Source: Algoriphagus sp. TR-M9 (lineage in GTDB: Bacteria; Bacteroidota; Bacteroidia; Cytophagales; Cyclobacteriaceae). From it: a stretch of DNA of 64,000 nt. The notes beneath the pieces were generated by a model. That model saw nothing but the letters and a program-made list of their open reading frames with translations, was not told the DNA's origin and searched no databases. How positions within the stretch are numbered: position 1 is the stretch's first letter; the number at the start of each line of letters is the position of its first letter. This document shows positions 53,948 through 63,636 of this stretch, in pieces. The DNA is taken from assembly GCF_027594545.1 (NCBI RefSeq), contig NZ_CP115160.1, positions 4,708,501-4,772,500 of the forward strand. Reading direction: 5' to 3'. A program made the translations under genes and the position numbers.

Positions 53948-54736
53948 ATGAAGAAATCAATACTCATTGTAATTATTTTTATACTCTCGTTCAGTTCATC
54001 ATTAGCTCAAGACGATGCCGCTGAACTCGCCAAAAAACTGGCCAACCCCATCGCATCTCTGATCTCTGTTCCTTTTCAAAATAATACCGATTATGGGATT
54101 GGAGACTGGAGGGGAACAAGGAATACCATGAATATCCAGCCGGTAATCCCAATTTCTATCACAGAAGATATCAACCTAATCACAAGGGTGGTACTTCCGG
54201 TGGTCACGCAGTATAATATTACTGCACCAGGTGAAAAACAATCCGGATTGAGTGATGCGGTGATGTCAGCCTTTTTCTCACCTGCAAATTCAGAAAAACT
54301 GACCTGGGGGGTAGGACCGGCATTATTGCTTCCTACAGGTACAAATGATTTCCTTACCACTAAAAAGTTTGGAATGGGGCCAACAGCTGTGGCATTGAAG
54401 CAAGCAAACGGCTGGACAGTAGGTGGCCTGATCAACCAAATCTGGTCAGTAGCCGGCAATGCGGATAGACCGGACGTCAGCCAGATGTTCGTGCAGCCCT
54501 TTGTAGTTTACAACTGGAAATCAGGAGCAGGTCTGGGGGCAAACATGGAATGGACGCAAAACTGGAAAGCTTCCACCTCCACCGTTTGGCTGAATCCGAC
54601 AATCAGCGCAGTGACTGCACTTGGCAAGCAAAAAACGCAATTTGTGGTAGGTCCAAGATTAAACCTAGCTGCACCCGATGGGAGTAAGGCAGATTGGGGC
54701 TGGAGAGCTGTGGTGATTTTCCTGTTTCCGAAATAA
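53948..54736 (+). CDS. Outer-membrane beta-barrel protein (transporter-like)
   Basis: About 262 aa from the ATG at 53948, which opens a signal peptide (MKKSILIVIIFILSFSSSLA-QDD); an upstream in-frame ATG at 53897 would lack one. The mature part is beta-rich with alternating aromatic residues (WGVGPALLLPTG, VVYNWKSGAGLGANMEW) and ends in FLFPK. It resembles proteins loosely annotated as transporter or neuromedin-U-like in Bacteroidota. The substrate is unknown. The adjacent barrel gene at 54769 suggests a joint envelope role. Confidence 0.7.
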   Translation: MKKSILIVIIFILSFSSSLAQDDAAELAKKLANPIASLISVPFQNNTDYGIGDWRGTRNTMNIQPVIPISITEDINLITRVVLPVVTQYNITAPGEKQSGLSDAVMSAFFSPANSEKLTWGVGPALLLPTGTNDFLTTKKFGMGPTAVALKQANGWTVGGLINQIWSVAGNADRPDVSQMFVQPFVVYNWKSGAGLGANMEWTQNWKASTSTVWLNPTISAVTALGKQKTQFVVGPRLNLAAPDGSKADWGWRAVVIFLFPK

Positions 54737-54768
54737 TTATAGGCATATTAATTCTTTCTTTTCAGCAA

Positions 54769-55920
54769 ATGAGGATTCTTTATTCAGCAATTCTATTTTT
54801 TATAGCTTCTAGCCTTTGCTTGGCTCAGGAAAAAAAGAAGTTGAGCATGGAGGTGTTCAAAGACCCAGAGGATGGTAAGCTGGATATGAGCGACTTTCTG
54901 ATCAATTACCATGGTTTTATTCCTGTGGCACAGCTCGTAACCGAACCTGCCTTAGGAGGAATAGGAGTGATGCTGACACCCATATTTATCCAGCCCAATA
55001 AGCATCAGGATATGGGGGAATTTGTCCCTCCGGATATCACAGCGGCTTTTGCGGGAATTACCGGAAACAAAACCTGGGGCGTGGGTGCCATGCGTATTGC
55101 TTCTCTGCCCAAACACAAACTGAAATACCGTCTAGGAGCAGTTTATGGTGATGCTAATCTCGATTTTTACAGAAATATTTTTCAGCTCGGAGAGCGCAAG
55201 TTTGGCTTTAACTTCAATACCACTGCTGCATTTGCTTCAGTGCTTCGGCAAGTAGGCGACACGCAGTTGTTTATTGGTCTGGAATATTTGTACCTGCACA
55301 ATAAGGTCCAGCCAGATTTTGGGCTAGGTGAATTGCCTCTGCCGGATTTTGTGGATGAAAAAGCCCTGGACAACAACCTGAGTGGCCTGGGAGTAGTGCT
55401 GGAATTTGATAAACGGGACAATGTCTTCACTCCGAATACCGGACTTTATATTACTTCAGATTTCAAAGTGAATGCCGGATGGACAGGTAGCGATTACGAT
55501 TACCAAAACTTTAATGTAGCTGCTTTTCAATACTTCAAGTTCACTCCAAAATTAGTCAGCGGATTTCGGGCCGAAGGGCGTTTCCAATTCAATGAAGCCC
55601 CATTTTATTTCAAACCTGGGATTTCCATGCGGGGAGTTCCCATGGCCAGATACCAGGGAGATCAAACTTATGTAGTAGAGACCGAACAGCGTTTTGATTT
55701 TACCGATCGCTGGAGTGCTGTGGGTTTTGTGGGTGCAGCCAAAGCTACTTCCCAAGAGCTGTCCTTCTCAGAGGCAGATCTGGTGTATAACTATGGAACC
55801 GGCTTCCGTTACCTGATTGCAAGAAAGTTTGGGATCCGGACAGGTATAGATGTGGCCTGGTCCAATGAGGATTTTGGCTGGTACATCGTATTTGGCTCTG
55901 CCTGGAATAACAGGAATTAA
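54769..55920 (+). CDS. BamA/TamA-like outer-membrane barrel protein
   Basis: About 383 aa from the ATG at 54769 (MRILYSAILFFIASSLCLA-QE, a good signal peptide). A longer reading from 54694 would overlap the preceding gene and lacks a signal. The C-terminal barrel has the surface-antigen layout of bac_surface_Ag proteins: NNLSGLGVVLEFDKRDNVFT, then PNTGLYITSDFKV, and GFRAEGRFQFNEAPFY. It has no POTRA domains, so it is a barrel-only relative rather than BamA itself. It follows the preceding barrel gene after 32 nt and probably shares its transcript. Confidence 0.82.
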   Translation: MRILYSAILFFIASSLCLAQEKKKLSMEVFKDPEDGKLDMSDFLINYHGFIPVAQLVTEPALGGIGVMLTPIFIQPNKHQDMGEFVPPDITAAFAGITGNKTWGVGAMRIASLPKHKLKYRLGAVYGDANLDFYRNIFQLGERKFGFNFNTTAAFASVLRQVGDTQLFIGLEYLYLHNKVQPDFGLGELPLPDFVDEKALDNNLSGLGVVLEFDKRDNVFTPNTGLYITSDFKVNAGWTGSDYDYQNFNVAAFQYFKFTPKLVSGFRAEGRFQFNEAPFYFKPGISMRGVPMARYQGDQTYVVETEQRFDFTDRWSAVGFVGAAKATSQELSFSEADLVYNYGTGFRYLIARKFGIRTGIDVAWSNEDFGWYIVFGSAWNNRN

Positions 55921-56023
55921 CGATTAGTTCAACTTGGTCTGACTTTAATGCAATTAGAATTTGTAACTTTACTGCGTCGTAGCCATGAGCCTGCTTTCTT
56001 TTTAAATCTAAATCGGTATTAAA

Positions 56024-56596
56024 ATGAAGAGATTAATTTTTATCCATGCATTCATCCTGTTCAGCCTTTTCAGTAGCATCTGCGTGGCTCAGGAGGAAGA
56101 AAACGAAGAGAGCGAGGCAGTTGAAATGGAAGAATCCGAGGGCCGGCATAGTTTGGCGCTGGTACTTGCCCATGCGCGAATAGGTCAAGGGAGAGATGCA
56201 GAAGGAAAAAAACAGTTTACTACCGTTCCATCTTTTGCCCTGGATTATAATTACTGGATTTCTGAAAAGTTTGCCATAGGCTTGCACACAGATTTTTTGA
56301 ATGAAAACTTTTTCATAGAAACAGAAGATGAGGGAGAAATCATTGAGCGGGAACGACCTATAGCCCCTGTGGTCACCGGAGTCTATAAACCTGGAGAACA
56401 CTGGAGCTTTTCCTTGGGTTTTGGTGGAGAATTTGCCGAAGGCGAGGATTACTTTGTGACTCGGCTAGGAGTAGAATATGGCGTAGAAATCCGGAACGGT
56501 TGGGAAGTGCTGGGTTCGCTTACCCATGATTTTCGGGCAAATGCCTATAATGTGACCTCCCTTGGGATAGGGATTGAGAAGCGATTTGGGGAGTAA
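56024..56596 (+). CDS. Outer-membrane beta-barrel protein
   Basis: A 190-aa protein with a signal peptide (MKRLIFIHAFILFSLFSSICVA-QE) and an acidic linker (EEENEESEAVEMEESEG). A small barrel follows, marked by alternating strands: FALDYNYWISEKFAIGLHTD and WSFSLGFGGEFAEGEDYFVT, ending in GIGIEKRF. No specific function is recognised. It is separated from the BamA-like gene by about 100 nt. Confidence 0.65.
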   Translation: MKRLIFIHAFILFSLFSSICVAQEEENEESEAVEMEESEGRHSLALVLAHARIGQGRDAEGKKQFTTVPSFALDYNYWISEKFAIGLHTDFLNENFFIETEDEGEIIERERPIAPVVTGVYKPGEHWSFSLGFGGEFAEGEDYFVTRLGVEYGVEIRNGWEVLGSLTHDFRANAYNVTSLGIGIEKRFGE

Positions 56597-57004
56597 TTCA
56601 GGGAGTAGTTTGCAGTCGCAGGATTGAGCGTAAAAACTTCTGCTACGTCCCTCATTTCTCCTCGCCGGCAAAAATGTGATGAAGCAGGATAGTTCACAGG
56701 AATTGTTTGGGAACTATTGTTAACTATAGATTATATATTGTAGTATTTCATTAAAAAACTTGATTATTCCTTTTGATTAGTGCTTTCTGCCATTAAATTT
56801 GAATAGGAAGCATGGGTTTTGGCCCTTGGCCTAGTTCATTTTAGTATTCAGGTAAATGTATGCTCCAGCTGACTGATAGCAGGTTAAGGTAATGTACTTT
56901 TAGTGCATGGTTTGAGATTAAAAGGTCTCAATTTTATTATAAGTAAGAATGGATAGAATTTTTTTGCAGGATAAAAGTCAATTAATTAACAAGATTATTC
57001 TTAT
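56597..57004. other. Intergenic region without a recognised gene
   Basis: 408 bp between the small barrel gene and the HAD gene. AT-rich; no gene, repeat or strong terminator was identified. Confidence 0.5.
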
Positions 57005-58066
57005 ATGAATTTCATTATTTTCTCTAGAAAGTGCATGACCTCTATTTTGGTCTTATCTCTGATTTTAACCTTTGGCTGTGCAGAGAAATCGGCGCAGAAT
57101 GCTGATGGAAGTAGCACTCCTGATAAGCTGTCAGGGCAAACCCTTAAAATGGCTTCTTGGGAAGATGCTCCCCGTACCAAAATCATGGATTGGGTGGATG
57201 CAGTTACCACAGCAGGATCCGCAGATTTTATTCCTGAAAAGGACAGAATAGCGGTATTTGATAACGACGGCACGCTATGGTCAGAGCAGCCCTATTACTT
57301 CCAGTTGGCTTTTGCGATTGACGAAATCAAGAGACTGGCTCCAGAGCATCCTGAATGGGAAAAAGACCCATCGTTGAAAGCGCTGATCAATGGGGATTTA
57401 CAAGGTTTCATGGCAGGAGGGGAAAAAGCCTTACTTTCTGCCGTTGCGATCACACACTCAGGAATGTCAGTTGATGAATTTGATACTAGAGTTAAAAACT
57501 GGATCAAGACAGCCACCCACCCCAAAACAGGCAAGCCTTATAATGAAATGATTTTTCAGCCTATGCTGGAATTGTTGGATTTCCTTCGGGAAAATGGTTT
57601 TAAAACATTTATCGTTTCCGGTGGAGGTATAGATTTTATGAGAGCCTGGGCAGAGGATGCCTATGGTATTCCTCCTTACCAGGTGGTAGGCTCCCAGCTA
57701 GGATTAGCTTATGTGGATACTACTGCTACTCCGGAACTGATGAAAATCCCTGAATTGGCATTCAATGACGATAAAGCAGGCAAGCCTGTAGGGATCATTC
57801 GGAACATAGGTAAGCGGCCGGTTTTTGCGGCTGGGAACAGCGATGGGGATTATGAAATGCTGCAATTTACCAGTACAGGGGATGGAGCTCGTTTTGGCCT
57901 GATCGTTCATCATACCGACTCCATCAGAGAGGCTGCTTACGATAGAGAGTCTCACATTGGACAGTTGAGCAGAGGACTGGATGATGCTGCCAAATACAAT
58001 TGGTTGGTAGTGGATATGGCCAAAGATTGGAAAGTCATATATCCTTATGAACTGGATAACCAATAA
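57005..58066 (+). CDS. HAD-superfamily phosphatase-like lipoprotein
   Basis: A 353-aa exported lipoprotein (lipobox LTFGC, Cys25). The HAD nucleophile motif is VFDNDGTLW (D86, D88), motif II is FIVSGGGID, and the motif IV region is FAAGNSDGDYEML. The sulfatase genes downstream suggest a role in the same catabolic unit, for example dephosphorylation of sugar or sterol sulfate products. The substrate is unknown. Confidence 0.88.
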   Translation: MNFIIFSRKCMTSILVLSLILTFGCAEKSAQNADGSSTPDKLSGQTLKMASWEDAPRTKIMDWVDAVTTAGSADFIPEKDRIAVFDNDGTLWSEQPYYFQLAFAIDEIKRLAPEHPEWEKDPSLKALINGDLQGFMAGGEKALLSAVAITHSGMSVDEFDTRVKNWIKTATHPKTGKPYNEMIFQPMLELLDFLRENGFKTFIVSGGGIDFMRAWAEDAYGIPPYQVVGSQLGLAYVDTTATPELMKIPELAFNDDKAGKPVGIIRNIGKRPVFAAGNSDGDYEMLQFTSTGDGARFGLIVHHTDSIREAAYDRESHIGQLSRGLDDAAKYNWLVVDMAKDWKVIYPYELDNQ

Positions 58067-58106
58067 TAGTTACCTTAGATTTATAATCACTTTTAATTTA
58101 CATTAT

Positions 58107-59729
58107 ATGAAAAACAGATTCTCAATTTTCAAATCATCCATGTTTTTGATGCTGTTTTTGCCATTTTTGGCGCAGGCTCAAGAGAAACCCAATATCGTGG
58201 TGATATGGGGAGATGATATCGGTTACTGGAACGTGGGGGCTTATACACATGGTATGATGGGGAGAACTCCGAATATTGATGGTATTGCCAAGGACGGTAT
58301 GCTTTTCACAGACCATTACGGACAGCCTAGCTGTACCGCAGGTAGAGCAGCATTTATCATGGGTCAATTGCCTGTAAGAACTGGTATGACCACGATTGGT
58401 ATCCCTGGATCTACTCAAGGTATCCAAGATGTAGACCCTACTTTGGCTCAGGTGTTGAAATCTCAGGGGTATGCCACGGCTCAATTTGGTAAAAACCACC
58501 TGGGTGATAGAAATGAATTCCTTCCAACCATGCATGGATTCGATGAATGGTTTGGTAACCTCTATCACCTAAATGCAGAGGAGGAGCCGGAAGAGTTGGA
58601 CTATCCTGGTCAGAAAAACCCTGCTTATTTGGAGAAATTTGGTCCAAGAGGAGTATTGCATACCTGGGCTACAGATACGGATGACCCTACTGTAGATCCA
58701 AAATTCGGCAAAGTAGGTAAGCAAAGAATTGAAAATACAGGACCACTTACCCGTGAGCGTATGGAGACTTTTGATTCAGAAGTCACCGATATGACCTTAG
58801 AATACCTAGACCGAGTAGGTGAAGAAGACAAGCCTTTCTTCGTTTGGTACAACACTACAGCTACCCATATCTGGTCACATAGCCCGAACAAATACATTCA
58901 GGCTGCAGTAGACGAAGGTCGTGCAGAAGAAGATGTGGTTCGTGCCAAGATGATCGAGCATGATGAGCTAATCGGTAAGATTCTTCAGAAGATCAAAGAC
59001 ATGGGTGAAGAAGACAATACCATCGTTATTTACTCTACTGATAATGGAAATGAATTGATGTACTGGCCTGATGGTGGATATGCTCCATTCCGTGGTGAAA
59101 AAGGAACTACCTGGGAAGGTGGTCTGAGAGTACCTATGCTAGTGAAATGGCCGGGTAAAATTCCTGCGGGTACCTACTCCAATGGAATCCAAAGCCATGA
59201 GGATCTTTTCGTAACCCTTGCAGCTGCTGCAGGTCTTCCTAACTTAAAAGAAGAATTGCTTGTAGGGAAAAATATCGGAGGAACCAATTTCAAAGCGCAC
59301 CTAGACGGATACAATAACCTGGATCTTTGGACAGGAAAGACGGATAAATCTGCAAGAAGAGTAATGTTCTATTACGATGAGTCTGACCTGATGGCAATAA
59401 GAGTAGATGCCTGGAAAATGCACATAGGGGTGAAGCATGGAGGAAACTGGTTTGATGAGAAATCTTACCCTAGTGTTCCTTACATCGTAAACTTGCTAAT
59501 GGATCCAATGGAAAAAATGACTCCGGATTCTGAAGAATGGGGATATGCAGGTAGAAAATTTGTCGCTCAAAAACTTTGGGCACCAACTGCAGCGGTACCC
59601 TTCTTACAAGCACATTTGAAATCATTGGTTGATTATCCACCAAGTCAAGGCGGTGAGTCATTGAATATGAAAGCATCCATAGAAAAAGCAATGAAAATGA
59701 TGGAGCAGCCAACAGGCGGAACCAATTAA
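58107..59729 (+). CDS. Arylsulfatase-type sulfatase (Cys-type), copy 1
   Basis: About 540 aa from the ATG at 58107 (MKNRFSIFKSSMFLM...QAQEKPNI); an earlier ATG gives a poor N-terminus. Signal peptide 1-25. The formylglycine motif is CTAGR (C76-R80) in YGQPSCTAGRAAF, which needs a formylglycine-generating enzyme. Metal ligands lie in IWGDDIGY (D36, D37) and STDNGNELMYWP. The size and order of motifs fit S1-type sulfatases acting on sulfated polymers or steroids. It is 57% or so similar by eye to the gene at 59946, with which it is in tandem. A terminator follows at 59777-59814. Confidence 0.93.
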   Translation: MKNRFSIFKSSMFLMLFLPFLAQAQEKPNIVVIWGDDIGYWNVGAYTHGMMGRTPNIDGIAKDGMLFTDHYGQPSCTAGRAAFIMGQLPVRTGMTTIGIPGSTQGIQDVDPTLAQVLKSQGYATAQFGKNHLGDRNEFLPTMHGFDEWFGNLYHLNAEEEPEELDYPGQKNPAYLEKFGPRGVLHTWATDTDDPTVDPKFGKVGKQRIENTGPLTRERMETFDSEVTDMTLEYLDRVGEEDKPFFVWYNTTATHIWSHSPNKYIQAAVDEGRAEEDVVRAKMIEHDELIGKILQKIKDMGEEDNTIVIYSTDNGNELMYWPDGGYAPFRGEKGTTWEGGLRVPMLVKWPGKIPAGTYSNGIQSHEDLFVTLAAAAGLPNLKEELLVGKNIGGTNFKAHLDGYNNLDLWTGKTDKSARRVMFYYDESDLMAIRVDAWKMHIGVKHGGNWFDEKSYPSVPYIVNLLMDPMEKMTPDSEEWGYAGRKFVAQKLWAPTAAVPFLQAHLKSLVDYPPSQGGESLNMKASIEKAMKMMEQPTGGTN

Positions 59730-59776
59730 GTTTTCAACTATTGATTAAGCTTTCTGTGGTGAAAGCACAACTTGAT

Positions 59777-59814
59777 AAAGGCTGGCCATTTTTCGGAATG
59801 AGTCAGCCTTTTTA
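59777..59814 (+). terminator. Terminator after sulfatase copy 1
   Basis: AAAGGCTG (59777-59784) pairs with CAGCCTTT (59804-59811), followed by TTTA. The two sulfatase genes are therefore probably independently terminated or attenuated. Confidence 0.7.
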
Positions 59815-59945
59815 TATGGTTTCACCTTGACCTTCTACTTCGAAAGCTAGTTTTTTTAAAACAGTTTGGAATATTTAAAGAATAAAGTTTAACTTTTAGT
59901 TGTGAATTAAACTTTGAAGTAGAATCACTTTTAAATTTATAATCT

Positions 59946-61466
59946 ATGAAACACAAATTATCAATTTTCAAATCGGCTATCCTGATGCTGTTCTGCTTGC
60001 CATTGCTGGCACAGGCTCAGGATAAGCCAAACATCCTAGTGATCTGGGGGGATGACATTGGCTGGTCCAATGTAAGTTTTAATAACAACGGTCTAATGGG
60101 ATACAAAACTCCAAATATTGACCGTATTGCCAATGAGGGAGCTACTTTTACCGATTGGTACGGACAGCAATCTTGTACAGCGGGACGTGCGGCTTTTATA
60201 TTGGGACAGCATCCATTCCGGACAGGTCTTTTGACCATAGGTATGCCAGGCTCTAAGCATGGTATCCAGGAATCCCAGCCTACTATCGCCGACCTACTGA
60301 AGCCTCAGGGCTATGCCACAGGTCAGTTTGGTAAAAACCACCTGGGAGACCAGGATGAGCATTTACCTACCAATCACGGATTCGATGAGTTCTTCGGTAA
60401 TCTCTACCACCTGAATGCAGAGGAAGAGCCGGAAGGATACTACTATCCCAAAGATCCAGAATTCCGCAAGAAATTTGGTCCTCGTGGGGTAATCCACAGC
60501 ACTGCCGATGGTAATATTCAGGATACGGGGCCATTGACCAGTGAAAGAATGGAAACTGTGGACGAGGAATTTGAAGATGCTGCTGTAGCATTTATAAAGA
60601 AAGCGCATGCAGATGGCAAACCATTTTTCGTATGGATGAGCTCCACCAGATGCCATGTGTGGACTCACTTGAAGCCAGAAAGTGATGGAGTGACCGGAAT
60701 TGGACTTTATCCAGATGCTATGGTAGAACATGACCTAGCTGTAGGTCGTCTACTTGATTTGCTTGACGAGCTAGGAATTGCAGATAATACCATTGTGATG
60801 TATTCTACAGATAATGGGGCAGAAAAATTCTCTTGGCCAGATGGTGGCAACTCACCTTTCAGAGGGGAAAAAGGAACGACTTGGGAAGGTGGATTCCGTG
60901 TACCCACCGCGATTCGTTGGCCAGGGGTGATCGAGCCAGGCACAGTATATAATGATATTTTCTCCCATGAAGACATGATGCCTACTCTTCTGGCAGCCGC
61001 TGGAGAACCAAACATTAAGGAAAAAGTGCTGAATGGGTATCAGGCAAATGGTAAAACCTTTAAGCAGCACCTAGATGGTTACAATATGATGCCTTTCTTC
61101 AAAGGTGAAGTGGAAGAATCACCACGTAAAGAAATATTCTATTTTGATGCCAGTGCAAATCTAAATGCGATCAGATATCAAGACTGGAAGCTTCACTTTG
61201 CGATCATGGACGGTGCAATAAATACTGCCTACCGTAAGTCTCCCAGCTGGCCTTTGGCAATTAATCTAAGGGCTGATCCTTATGAAGTATCTTGGGAATC
61301 AGGAATGTATACTAGATGGTATGGAGATAACATGTGGTTGTTTGTGCCGGCTCAGCAATTTGCTGCCAATTTCTTGGCCACTTTCAAGGATTTCCCTCCT
61401 CAGACAGGATCTTCCCTTTCCATTGACAAGGTGGTACAGCAAATGACTGCTCCTCCAAGAAATTAA
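59946..61466 (+). CDS. Arylsulfatase-type sulfatase (Cys-type), copy 2
   Basis: A 506-aa protein. Signal peptide MKHKLSIFKSAILMLFCLPL, then AQAQDKPNI. Formylglycine motif CTAGR (C77-R81) in YGQQSCTAGRAAF. Metal-binding IWGDDIGW and STDNGAEKFSWPDGG are intact. The neighbour at 58107 shares HGFDE(W/F)FGNLYHLNAEEEP and the FRGEKGTTWEGG block, so the pair arose by duplication. It lacks some residues in the C-terminal third relative to copy 1. A strong terminator at 61481-61518 follows. Confidence 0.93.
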   Translation: MKHKLSIFKSAILMLFCLPLLAQAQDKPNILVIWGDDIGWSNVSFNNNGLMGYKTPNIDRIANEGATFTDWYGQQSCTAGRAAFILGQHPFRTGLLTIGMPGSKHGIQESQPTIADLLKPQGYATGQFGKNHLGDQDEHLPTNHGFDEFFGNLYHLNAEEEPEGYYYPKDPEFRKKFGPRGVIHSTADGNIQDTGPLTSERMETVDEEFEDAAVAFIKKAHADGKPFFVWMSSTRCHVWTHLKPESDGVTGIGLYPDAMVEHDLAVGRLLDLLDELGIADNTIVMYSTDNGAEKFSWPDGGNSPFRGEKGTTWEGGFRVPTAIRWPGVIEPGTVYNDIFSHEDMMPTLLAAAGEPNIKEKVLNGYQANGKTFKQHLDGYNMMPFFKGEVEESPRKEIFYFDASANLNAIRYQDWKLHFAIMDGAINTAYRKSPSWPLAINLRADPYEVSWESGMYTRWYGDNMWLFVPAQQFAANFLATFKDFPPQTGSSLSIDKVVQQMTAPPRN

Positions 61467-61480
61467 TTTTTAATGGTTTA

Positions 61481-61518
61481 AAAGGTTACCCTGCACAATG
61501 TTGGGTAACCTTTTTTTT
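61481..61518 (+). terminator. Terminator after sulfatase copy 2
   Basis: AAAGGTTACCC (61481-61491) pairs with GGGTAACCTTT (61503-61513), followed by a run of T to 61518. It separates the sulfatase unit from the MoxR operon. Confidence 0.85.
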
Positions 61519-61553
61519 ACTATAGCATCCTTGAATCGTCAAATATATAAGTC

Positions 61554-62522
61554 ATGACCCCAAAACAAGCGATTGAAGAACTCAAGACCAGGATGTCCGC
61601 CTCTATTATCGGTCAAGAAGAATTGGTGGAGCGTTTAATTTTGGTTTTACTGGCAGATGGAAATATGCTGCTCGAGGGTTTGCCGGGACTGGCAAAAACC
61701 AGGGCTATAAAATCACTGGCAAAAGAACTGGACTGTGGATTGAGTAGAATCCAGTTTACTCCGGATCTTTTACCTTCTGATGTGACAGGTACTGAAATTT
61801 ACCAGCCTGAACTGCAAGAGAAATTTGTCTTCCAACAAGGCCCCATTTTTTCTAACCTGATTTTGGCAGATGAAATCAATCGGGCTCCCGCCAAAGTACA
61901 AGCTGCACTGCTGGAAGCCATGGAAGAAAGGCAGGTATCCGTAGCCGGGAAAACCTATAAAATGGATCCCCTCTTCATGGTCATGGCTACCCAGAATCCG
62001 GTAGAGCAAGAAGGAACCTATCCCTTACCTGAAGCTCAAATGGATAGATTCCTGATGCATGTGATCATCAGCTATCCCGATGATGCATCTGAGCTTGCCA
62101 TCTTACGCTTGAATAGAGAAGAACAGATAAAATCTGAGAGAAAGGAGGAATCCATTAAGCTTTCGCCCGAAGTGGTGTTTGAAGCAAGAAAAGAAATAAC
62201 ACAGGTGAAAATCGCGGAAAATATGGAAAAGTATATCGTGGACATTATTTCCGCGACTCGCTTTCCTGATAAATATTCCAAAGAATTGGACAGCTGGATA
62301 GACTTTGGGGCCAGCCCTCGGGGAAGTATAGCATTGGATAGAGCTGCCCGAACCCACGCCTGGATGAATGGAAGTGACTTTGTGACGCCGGAAAATGTCA
62401 GAGCGGTTGTTCATGATTGTCTTCGGCATAGATTGATCCTCAGCTACGAAGCAAATGCTGATGGAATCACTGCCGATCAAGTACTCGACGAGGTGCTAAA
62501 AGCAGTAGCGGTAGTTGGATAG
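61554..62522 (+). CDS. MoxR-family AAA+ ATPase
   Basis: A 322-aa chaperone-type ATPase. Walker A is GLPGLAKTRAIKS, Walker B LILADEINRAPAKVQAALLE, then sensor 1 FMVMATQNPVEQEGTYPLPE and AQMDRFLMH. These are MoxR hallmarks. MoxR proteins work with DUF58/von Willebrand proteins to activate or mature metalloproteins. It opens the Bat-type operon that continues to the window end. Confidence 0.95.
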   Translation: MTPKQAIEELKTRMSASIIGQEELVERLILVLLADGNMLLEGLPGLAKTRAIKSLAKELDCGLSRIQFTPDLLPSDVTGTEIYQPELQEKFVFQQGPIFSNLILADEINRAPAKVQAALLEAMEERQVSVAGKTYKMDPLFMVMATQNPVEQEGTYPLPEAQMDRFLMHVIISYPDDASELAILRLNREEQIKSERKEESIKLSPEVVFEARKEITQVKIAENMEKYIVDIISATRFPDKYSKELDSWIDFGASPRGSIALDRAARTHAWMNGSDFVTPENVRAVVHDCLRHRLILSYEANADGITADQVLDEVLKAVAVVG

Positions 62523-62539
62523 ATATAAACTTCACTTGG

Positions 62540-62662
62540 CCTCGACTAGCTCGGCCACCGGGATTAGTTTTATAGTGGAGGGTGAGAGAATGGAGCGGCG
62601 AAGCCGCTCCATTCTCTCACCCTCTCCAAGCAACAGTTTCCCGACACCGAGCGAAGTCGAGG
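62540..62662. repeat. Nested inverted repeat with a perfect 22-bp-stem hairpin
   Basis: The inner palindrome has arms at 62578-62599 and 62603-62624 (starting GAGGGTGAGAGAATGG and ending CATTCTCTCACCCTC) around a GAA loop. It is flanked by outer imperfect arms, CCTCGACTAGCTCGG (62540) and CCGAGCGAAGTCGAGG (62647-62662). It lies in the 178-bp gap between the MoxR and DUF58 genes. Such nested structures are a typical intergenic repeat type; the inner stem is unusually perfect. Confidence 0.85.
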
Positions 62663-62700
62663 TGGAATAACTAGTCACTTTAAAAAAATCAAATAAAGTA

Positions 62701-63636
62701 ATGTCCACCCCTAACTCCTTCCTTAAAGACGTATTCACCTCTCTCAAGGAGTTGCTGGGAATGGAACGTCATGCCCAGTTTTTTTCTATGATCGCCCGGA
62801 AGCAAAAAGTAAAAAGCATCCTAGGGGGCAGGCATGAGTCCAAACTCAGAGGAAGAGGATTGGATTTTGAAGAAGTAAGACATTATGTAAAAGGGGATGA
62901 TATCCGGAATATCGACTGGAAAGTCACCGCCCGCACCAGAGAAACTCATACCCGGGTATTTTCTGAGGAAAAAGAGAAACCCGCTTTGATCGTGGTGGAT
63001 CAATCCAAATCCATGTTTTTTGGTTCTCAGGTACGGACCAAGTCAGTGGTAGCAGCAGAATTGGCTGCCGTCACAGCATTTCGGGTATTGAAGCAGGGCG
63101 ATCGAGTGGGAGGAGTGGTTTTTGCAGATAATGGCATAGATATCATTCAGCCAAAAAGGGACCGCAGGAATATTCTTCGTTTCCTGGAGAAAGTTGTCTC
63201 CAGAAACCGCGAGCTGGCAGAATCTACTCCCAGAAATATCGATGATGCCCTGAAGGAGGTGTTTATGAAAACGCGGAATATCGTCACGCATGATTACCTG
63301 GTGGTGGTGATTTCGGATTTTCAGCGATACTCTCCGGCAGTCACCCGGTTTATCAGCCAGATTGCCCAGCACAATGATGTGGTGTTGATCAAAGTTTTTG
63401 ATCCATTGGAGCGTGATATTCCACAAACCAAGTTTGTGGCGGGAGATCAGGAAACACAGGTTACTGTAGATGGCAAAAGCAAAAAGATAAGGGAGAATTT
63501 CCAAACCGGTTTTGACGCGGATTATCAGGCATTTCTAGTTCAGATGAAAAAGCACCGCATACCACTTTTTGCTATCAATACCGTGCAACCCATCGAGGAG
63601 CAGTTGAAAGAAGTTTTTAAATCAGGAAGGAAATGA
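62701..63636 (+). CDS. DUF58-domain protein (Bat operon)
   Basis: A 311-aa cytoplasmic protein with a von Willebrand-like fold. The DUF58 core is GRGLDFEEVRHYVKGDDIRN, then IDWKVTARTRETHTRVFSEE, with the MIDAS-like VDQSKSMFFGS. It is expected to bind MoxR and the von Willebrand proteins encoded downstream. Its TGA overlaps the next ATG by four bases (ATGA). Confidence 0.93.
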   Translation: MSTPNSFLKDVFTSLKELLGMERHAQFFSMIARKQKVKSILGGRHESKLRGRGLDFEEVRHYVKGDDIRNIDWKVTARTRETHTRVFSEEKEKPALIVVDQSKSMFFGSQVRTKSVVAAELAAVTAFRVLKQGDRVGGVVFADNGIDIIQPKRDRRNILRFLEKVVSRNRELAESTPRNIDDALKEVFMKTRNIVTHDYLVVVISDFQRYSPAVTRFISQIAQHNDVVLIKVFDPLERDIPQTKFVAGDQETQVTVDGKSKKIRENFQTGFDADYQAFLVQMKKHRIPLFAINTVQPIEEQLKEVFKSGRK

